NCBI GenBank assembly: GCA_916613615.1
Contig: OU744724.1
Coordinates: forward strand, 19,578,171 to 19,642,170
Length of the DNA stretch: 64,000 nt
From: Steromphala cineraria
Taxonomy: Eukaryota > Mollusca > Gastropoda > Trochida > Trochidae
Direction of reading: 5' to 3'
The notes beneath the pieces are model-generated. The model made no database searches. It worked only from the letters and a program-made list of their open reading frames with translations, and was not told the DNA's origin. The position numbers were made by a program, and so were the translations under genes. Shown here one piece after another: positions 56,734 to 64,000 of the stretch (positions within the stretch are counted from its first letter, which is position 1; each line of letters starts with the position of its first letter).

Positions 56734-58275
56734 ACGTGTGTACAAATCTGCAATGAAAAGAAATACTTTTTCTTCTGTATAAATGCAACACTATTAAAGA
56801 AATATATTTTAAATGAAATATGGTCATTTAATCAAACAAAATTAGAATCTGTCAATCTTCAAGGAAAATTTATAAATTATAATTTATAAATAAAGTCAAC
56901 ACGAAAAAAACATTTTAACAAAATCTTTAATTTCTCAATGAAATATATATACCCTTATTCATAGCTGTTTAAATAGATGATTAAAGTAATGATCTAAAAA
57001 TTACAAGAGACACTCTGGCAGAACTTGTGAAAACACACCTTCTTTGTTTTCAAATTGTTATAAAAACCAAAGGAAATTAGCCGTTAATAGCTTATAATAG
57101 AAACCAAATTAAGCACATAAGAGGAATTTTATAAAACTATTTCTCTCAAAATATTTTGGAAAATACTCGGAGAAATAAGCGCCTATATGGAAAAAATATG
57201 AGGTCGGTTTGAATGATTTTAGATGATATGAAATTGTCATAATCATATTTACACCTCAAGCAGCGGTGTCTGAACCAGATAAACAAGTTACCAGTTTCAG
57301 ATGAACAATAATAGATTAGACTGGAAGAACGTGTATTGTATCCAGACTGGTTTAATTACAACTCACCGAGAAGTGTATATAGATAGATAGGTCATTGTAT
57401 TATATGATCGACATCTGTCTTTATTACACTTCTATCTCAATGTTGAGAGCATTTATATGGGCACATGCAACGATTTTGAAAGTGTATTTTGCTGAAGACA
57501 TTGTACAATTTTCAGGTTGATGTAAGATTTATTACACATGCACGTTAGTTTTACCATGTACTTTTAAACAATTTCTTATAATTGCTGACACATAGACACT
57601 AGTAGAATGGAAGAGATCCATTTGTAGACTAAATAGTTCAGTGGTAAATTGGTAATGGGATCCTCTTGTAAGGAAATATTTCTATGGCTGTGTTGATTTC
57701 TGACACTCTGATTGATGTTCAGGAACAAAGCAAGACTCAAATTGTATCATGATTAAACTGGACAATGTGTCAATTGCAGTAATCTAACAAATTTGCGTAC
57801 AAGCTTTTAAATACAAATGAACTGTTGCATCCTTTTAAATGTTACAACGTTCCAGATTCTTTTATATATAACCTTGTTAATTAGTGTTAGGTTAAAGACC
57901 AGTCGGTCACTATTTCTACTGTAAAAAAAGCATGGTTGACAATGGAAGGTTTGACTGTTCAAGTCTGAGGTGCATGCATGTAAGTTGAAGATGTACTCAG
58001 ATTATTGCCCTCAACTGTAAAGCAAGTTCATGAAGATCTTTATATAAGAACAGAATTGTAGAAGTTAAAATCAACATGAAATTTCAGTAAAGGCTGAGAA
58101 AGAATATCTTAAACAGTGAACTGAATGTGAACATTCTAGAAGTGAATTAAAATTAAGGATAATTATACCCACTGATACTGAGTATATGTTAGATCTTTAA
58201 ACGGTTCTTTATCATTTTGATATATCAGGAACATATTCCAAATTTTATATGGGAATGAAAACAAAAAGGGCAAAC
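56734..58275. other. Non-coding AT-rich sequence
   Basis: No gene or clear repeat seen. Confidence 0.5.
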
Positions 58276-59253
58276 TGACCGAGGTTCGGACAGTGTTCAG
58301 ATCCAAATATATTCAACGATTTTTTTTATCATCTGAATGACGTATTATCCTAAAAAAATTAGTTTTAGCAAACTATGTTATTAACGATAATACTTTCTAC
58401 ATGTTAAAAATAAAAATTTGCAAAATTGCTTGTAGATTACCTGATAGTTATGTCTATTAACTCGCCGGAGGGTCGGACAGTTTTGACCTAACTTCGGACA
58501 GTACCACTCTATTTGTTCGTATACGCACAGGTTTAATATAATCAACAAATCGTTTAATATATTACCAAATATGCATTAAGTCATCTATGTCAAATGATAT
58601 AACAGTATTTTGCAAACATGAATCAATGTTTTTATAACACAGGGCATTCTTTCAGATGATAAAATTCCGGCAACTCGCGCATCATGCATCGCTCGAATTT
58701 GATGAGGTCACAATGGCGTTTGCAAGCTCTGACGCAAAAACATCGTACACAAATGTTTTCAAAGTAAAATGTTTCATCATATAATTTGCTTGAATGTTTC
58801 TTTTTGTTTCCTAAGCATTTGTTGGACAATTTCTTTATATTACAGATCCCAAATTTATAAATGTCCAAACCATGGTCGGAAACTGTCCAAACCATGGTCA
58901 TTTTGAGATATTTCGAAAATCTTAGTCTCCTCAAATTTCGCTTTAAAATCGCAAATATCAATAGGAGTGTAATTGTATAGTAGTTTCTTTTTGAAATGAA
59001 TATAATCCAAGATGTTTTGCCACTCCCTACATTCCCTACAAAAAAACACATATTTTGCCAATTTCTTCTATGATTGGTAAATTGACCCTTTTTAAAAAAG
59101 TTCGTTGATTAAAATGTCCGATAATAAAATGTTATTGGAAAACAAAAATTAGAAAAGACACATTTTGAAACAAATGTATTGCAGAAATTATCAGTTCCTT
59201 ATCAAAAGTGTCCGAAGTTGGGGCGACCTCGAGTAATGTCCGAACCTCGGTCA
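58276..59253. mobile_element. Candidate DNA transposon with 17-bp inverted ends
   Basis: Perfect terminal inverted repeats TGACCGAGGTTCGGACA and TGTCCGAACCTCGGTCA bound 978 bp. TCGGACA-like motifs recur inside in both orientations (58474, 58495, 58873, 59208), as subterminal transposase-binding sites might. Minus-strand frames inside (58632-59061) show CRECREWQNILDYIHF and a Cys-rich tail but no known transposase. No target-site duplication is evident. Confidence 0.6.
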
Positions 59254-61075
59254 ATTCGCTCTACATTTTGGACATCTGAATTATATTTTGTTCATGAAAC
59301 ATCTTAAGCTTTGCTAATTCATATTATCTTAGAATACGAAAAAAAACCATAATTCACAATTTTGTAAAGGTCCCATGTGAATTTGATATACATCAGTTTC
59401 GACATTTCTGTGAAGTTACATGACTTACTTACAACACGTCCGCTGTCTTAAGAAATTTCAGTAATTTCTTACGAATTTTCATGACTAAGGCTGTATGTAT
59501 GCATTGAAAATTGAGGTTGAAAACGAGCATTTAATTAGCCCTTGAGTTTTCAGCCTTTGCTGAAACTCGCAAATAAAACATCGTTATAAATGCTCTTAGC
59601 AAAATTAAACATTGAGTTATCTGGTGTTTTGAAAGATACAATAGCAGAGTAAAAATTTAAACAATTAAAACAAAACCAGAAATACAGTAAATTGTCTTAT
59701 TTATCCGTTCATTTGCTGTATTTTGACGTTTGAGTCTATTTGAGTAATGACAGTTCTCTGGTTACAGCGTTTCCGAAGGAGACTACATACGACTAATGCC
59801 AGGTTTATCTTGCATAAACCACCCTGCATGTGTATGTTAATTATCATGATGACAAAAACTTATTACTTGATATCATTTAAACTAACCACAAAAACTTTAA
59901 CATCTCAAAGATTAGTGTCTTTTATAAAATTTCATGAATGTTTCAAGCATATCTAAGGTAGGATTTCCAAAGATTCGAACGAAGATTAATTAAGATTGTT
60001 AAAGGAGTTGGTACCACTTTGACTTAAATGAATTCTAATAGATCTTTCCGGGTTAAATATTGCTTCTGCAATCAGCAACACTTATTTTAGGGACATGCCA
60101 GATGGACTTACATGTAGGTAATTCTATTTCAGAACAAACTTCAAATATTGAATATTCAAAAATTACTGTTTTTTTCTGAACAGTCATTTCATCTGATGTT
60201 ACAAATGTAAGTTGAAATAATTATGCATACATACACAATTAGTATTAGGTGATTTTAGATTAGTGTTGACGGACATCATTTTAGTACTTATTATCCATTG
60301 ACAGTGCTCTACATTTGTGCCCTTTCTGTCTAGAGTATATATTTCACCAACCTTAATCCTTCAGTAGATTAGCTACCTACGCTTTGTTTACAACCATTTG
60401 ATAATTGAATTAATTATCAGTTAAGATAACAACCGGAATAGATTTTCATCTCATCAGCTGCCATTATTAAATTTGCTTTCTTTAGAGTCACGAATAACTA
60501 AGACATTTTGTTGAGAAATATTCAATAACAGTGAATTGAGAAACCTTATTAATTGAATTGATTATCTGATTAATCTAAGACACATTCATCAGAATCTAGC
60601 TAGAAAACATCATTGTAAACTTATATATATCGAACCAGTGTATAAGTCATATATATCTTACAAATTTAGAAACAATGTCTTTCCTTTTTAGCAATGTGTT
60701 CTAACCATTATACATGTACACCGCCTCTACATATTCATATTATATGATGGTACATGAAAATTAAATTTTTGATAGCATTAATAGCATGCTGTAATATGCT
60801 ACTTATATAAATTATAGGAACAGTTGCTTAATTTCTTTTAAATAACATCATACACTAGCACGTGGTTAAAAATGTATTTAAAGGAATAAACACTATATTT
60901 CTTACACATTGTGATCAAACAATGAAATCGATAGGATTTGTGTTTTGAGTTTTGGTTTCAGAAATATAGCAGTTAAATATGAAATCCCGATGGTTCAGGT
61001 TCTTTCTTTTCCGTAGTTCATTGTTTTGAAAGTGAAATTCCTGGTTGTGAATGTAATACTATAAGTTTATTTATC
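59254..61075. other. Non-coding AT-rich sequence
   Basis: No gene or clear repeat recognised. Confidence 0.5.
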
Positions 61076-61405
61076 AAAAGTTGTCCGTATGGGTCCAGTT
61101 ACAGGTCCGAGGTTTGCTGTATATCAGACTGAGGACCTGTTATTTGGCCAATGCGTAAACACTTGATTAATGACATTTTTATTAATCAACCTCTTTGTTA
61201 TTTATTTGCACAACATTTTCATCGAAATCAAAATTATAAATGAGATTGGTGAACCATCATATATGTAGAAAGTTTTGAAGCAATAGCTTCGCCATTTGAG
61301 TCGTATTGGCCCAGTCTGCTCGTATTGACGCAGTTATGCCCGTATTGGCCGAGTTTCGCCCGTATTGGCCTAGCTAAATGTATTGGCCCAGTTGCCGAAT
61401 CGTAT
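61076..61405. repeat. Palindrome plus CGTATTGGCC repeats, copy 2 (degraded)
   Basis: Follows 25803-26190 in order: GGTCCAGTTACAGGTCC, an eroded second arm, ACTTGATTAATGAC, TTATTTGCACA, GAAAGTTTTGAAGC, then five CGTATTGGCC-like motifs (61301-61395). Confidence 0.8.
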
Positions 61406-62099
61406 AGTGTAAGCCGCACATATTGTATCAGTGTCATATTTTTGATAATAAATTAATAAAGAAATGTATAGGTGCACAAACTGAACCTTCTAAGTTGGAC
61501 TCGATGAACAAACAAAACTCCTAAGGTGACCAAATCACAAATTCTATGACTGGGTCTCTTTATGTCGAAATAAACAGTCTGAATTCTTTCCTCAACACTT
61601 GATAAATATCTCAAGTCTTCGCACAGACCTCTGAAATGAATGTCAAGTAGTCTTTATGTGATGACACGAGGAATTTCTAGAGATAAAGCAATCTTGCTGA
61701 TTATTGCAATGTTTTGGTATTTTATCAACTTACCTCACAAATATTTTATTTCTCTAAATATTTTCATTATTTGTTTTGCCTATTCAGTGTTCTCTTTAAT
61801 CTTTGGTCAAATGGAAATTTAAGCAGCTTTTTTTAGTTTTACGTCATTGGTATGCTCTAAATGATAATGAGAACTGTATTCATACACCATGCTTTGCACC
61901 TTGAGGTATGTCTACAAACAAAACAAAACCTTCAACATATACATAATGAAGCTGATAATATGGATTACTAAGAAATTTAAACGACTAAAGACTAAAGCCC
62001 AAATACACTGTGCAAATATAGGTCATATTTGGAATATATAATGTGTTGCTCTATCAACTCTTGGTGCATTTGTAACAAAAAACAAAATCAAACAAAATA

Positions 62100-63800
62100 G
62101 CTAGAGAGTCAATTTTAGGAACACATAATATTATGAAGATAAGTCACAGGTTTATGAATAGATAGTTTCCCTGAATTTTCGATTATATCAGTGCAAGTCT
62201 GATAACAAACGAAAGCAAGGTTGAAAGGCATATATAATTAAAAAAACACATATTACCGAGAATTGACTAGCTGTCCTTCAATGTAATGTATATATAGAGG
62301 ATATCTGTCTTTTCTTGACTAATACCATGTTTATCTCATCGAGTGAGGTAGAAAGTTTATATTTTCACAAGTGTTTATGAATAGAAAGTTTCCCTGAATT
62401 TTTCGATCATATCACCTTCTGGATGCAAGTCTGATTGCAAATAAAAGCAAGGTTGGAAGGGATCTATATTCCAAAACCCCCACATATTACTCTCAACTGA
62501 GAATGGACTAGCTGGCCTTCAATGTAATGTATATAGTGTTCTCTCATCTAATTGCTGGCAAAAAATAGAGGAGAGCGAGGAAAATTATCTGTTAGAGCAG
62601 GAACCAGGTCTTCATTGGTGCTGATGTCCCCCTGACATAATGATAGATACGTCTGAAGTAGAGAATCTGGTAGGATATTAAATATTTATACAGATGTCAA
62701 TGTGTCAATGGTAGTTTCCAATAAAGAGCGTACGTAATAACACTTAAATGCCATAAAAACCAAAGAAGATATTATTACAATGTTTAACATCATCGTTGAA
62801 ATAAAATACCCCAACGGTTTAAGTATTCACCAAAATGTCAGCTGATTATACGTCAACTATTAACCTAATTACGTAAAGAGTGCATTTTGCCAGTAGCTGA
62901 TATTTAAAAAAAATCGTATTTAGGTCATTAAACCATTTAAGAAATTAAAACTTGAAAACTTGTCCAAATAAAATCACTTTAAAAATGAAAGTGGCCAAGG
63001 AGCAAAATGATATGTTAATCCATGTGATATAACTTGGAGATTTTGATAACAATAAAATAACAATTTATATTATTGTCATTGTAATAATTTAAGTTGATTC
63101 CTAACAATTCTGTATTGCAGAAATAGTTCTCATGAAATATAAAACTTCTAATTGTCCAGTAGACAACCTGCTCAGATTATACTCAATTACTAAAACAAAG
63201 TTTTATCTTTGCCCTCTTCCCTCTGGAAGCAAATGAACTTTCTACTCGACCCCGGATAGAGTACTCAAGTCTGAGCTCAGATCTCTAACCTAAATGTCAA
63301 GTGAAGGTTACTCCAAATGTTTTGTCATTGATCAAGTCGTCTAACAAATATCATTCTAAAATCACGATTTCTTTCATTGGAAGGACACTCCACGTTCAGC
63401 TTTGAAACATGGATAAGTTTTATCATGATGATATTCAAATTGTATTCCTTACTGCAAAAACGATGACAATAAAAACATTTCAATGAAAACTGAATTACAA
63501 TAAAGCTTCATTTAAATGTACAGTAGTTATATAACCATACATTCAAAGCTGTTACTGAACTCTCAACCTATTATAAAATCATTTTTCACGGATATGGTTC
63601 ATAACCGTCTGTAATGGCCCGAGATTGTTAGATCTTATAAAGAGAACAATCATCAAACGACGAACAGCCTTTTATCCAATATAATGTGAAATACAGAACT
63701 GTTTGATGCCAAGACGATGTTCTGATCTGTAGTGTCTTGATGTCCTCGAAGACAACGTACAGGAAGTATCATGTTGTGATTGATAAGACAGAAATGCGTT
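62100..63800. repeat. Dispersed duplication, copies 2 and 3
   Basis: 62385-63800 parallels 55440-56355 with extra sequence inserted between its two halves (about 62800-63570). A shorter third version of the first part lies at 62145-62330 (GTTTCCCTGAATTTT, CAAGTCTGAT, GAATTGACTAGCTG). Non-coding. Confidence 0.75.
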
Positions 63801-64000
63801 GTTGATTGACTTTCTTGATGAATGTGATCGATGTAATCGATTTCTTTAATCTGCTGGGAAAAAGAATACTTTTCAAGACAATAGTTGAGTATATTTCATT
63901 AAAAAATCATTTAATTCAATTTTTTTACAATCTGTCAATCTGCAATGAAAATGATGTAGATTATGAATCAATATAAAGCATAAAATAATGTGAATGTAAA
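63801..64000. other. Window edge, AT-rich
   Basis: Nothing recognised. Confidence 0.5.

Noticed and set aside
58632..59061. Minus-strand frame with an apparent GNVGSGKT P-loop-like string
   Set aside because: The match to a Walker A motif is isolated; no other NTPase motifs, non-ATG context, inside a probable transposon.

Overview
The window is animal nuclear DNA. It is AT-rich, its genes have canonical GT-AG introns, and there are no bacterial-style operons. The gene content (EIF1AD, a BAF-family exon, a ciliary CIMIP1-type gene, a homeobox gene) is metazoan. The repeat content (a DIRS-type retroelement, Helentron/'pearl'-like elements with tandem cores, AAGGTCA-rich tandem units, many MITEs and 5'-truncated non-LTR tails) fits a lophotrochozoan, most likely a mollusc and perhaps a bivalve. 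The species is an inference only.

Layout. 1-3.8 kb: a minus-strand, decayed DIRS-like retrotransposon (gag-like ORF plus the start of reverse transcriptase) whose gag is split by a 1,449-bp DNA transposon with 14-bp inverted ends and a 6-bp target-site duplication. 3.8-4.7 kb is its probable leader. 5.1-6.35 kb: a Helentron-like element with a tandem core; an inverted shorter copy lies at 36.8-37.4 kb. 6.6-9.0 kb: a coding exon and a probable 5'UTR exon of a barrier-to-autointegration-factor gene (minus). 11.2-14.8 kb: the complete four-exon EIF1AD gene (plus). These two are head-to-head, as in human. 16.8-19.2 kb: a complete three-exon CIMIP1 (C20orf85-like) ciliary gene (minus). 19.3-44.7 kb: no convincing host gene, but several MITE and palindrome families, a 5'-truncated non-LTR retrotransposon with a 690-codon open frame (27.6-29.8 kb), related 3'-end fragments, and a few GC-richer unique islands that could be regulatory. 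44.7-49.6 kb: a complete four-exon divergent homeobox gene (plus, 478 aa). 49.9-64 kb: non-coding, with minisatellites, a third decayed MITE copy, a 978-bp element with 17-bp inverted ends, and a diverged duplication (about 55.4-56.35 kb against 62.1-63.8 kb).

How it works together. The gene-dense left part holds small housekeeping and ciliary genes. The homeobox gene sits isolated between two long gene-poor intervals, as developmental regulators often do. The most useful observations are the BANF1-EIF1AD divergent pair, the unclassified homeobox gene, the precisely dissectable nested insertion in the DIRS gag, the MITE families with exact target-site duplications (9 bp; TTAA; TA), a perfect 65-bp-arm palindrome in an EIF1AD intron, and two recurrent 3'-end stem-loop designs of truncated retroelements. 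I found no CRISPR array, tRNA or rRNA gene, and no sign of a prokaryote-style system.
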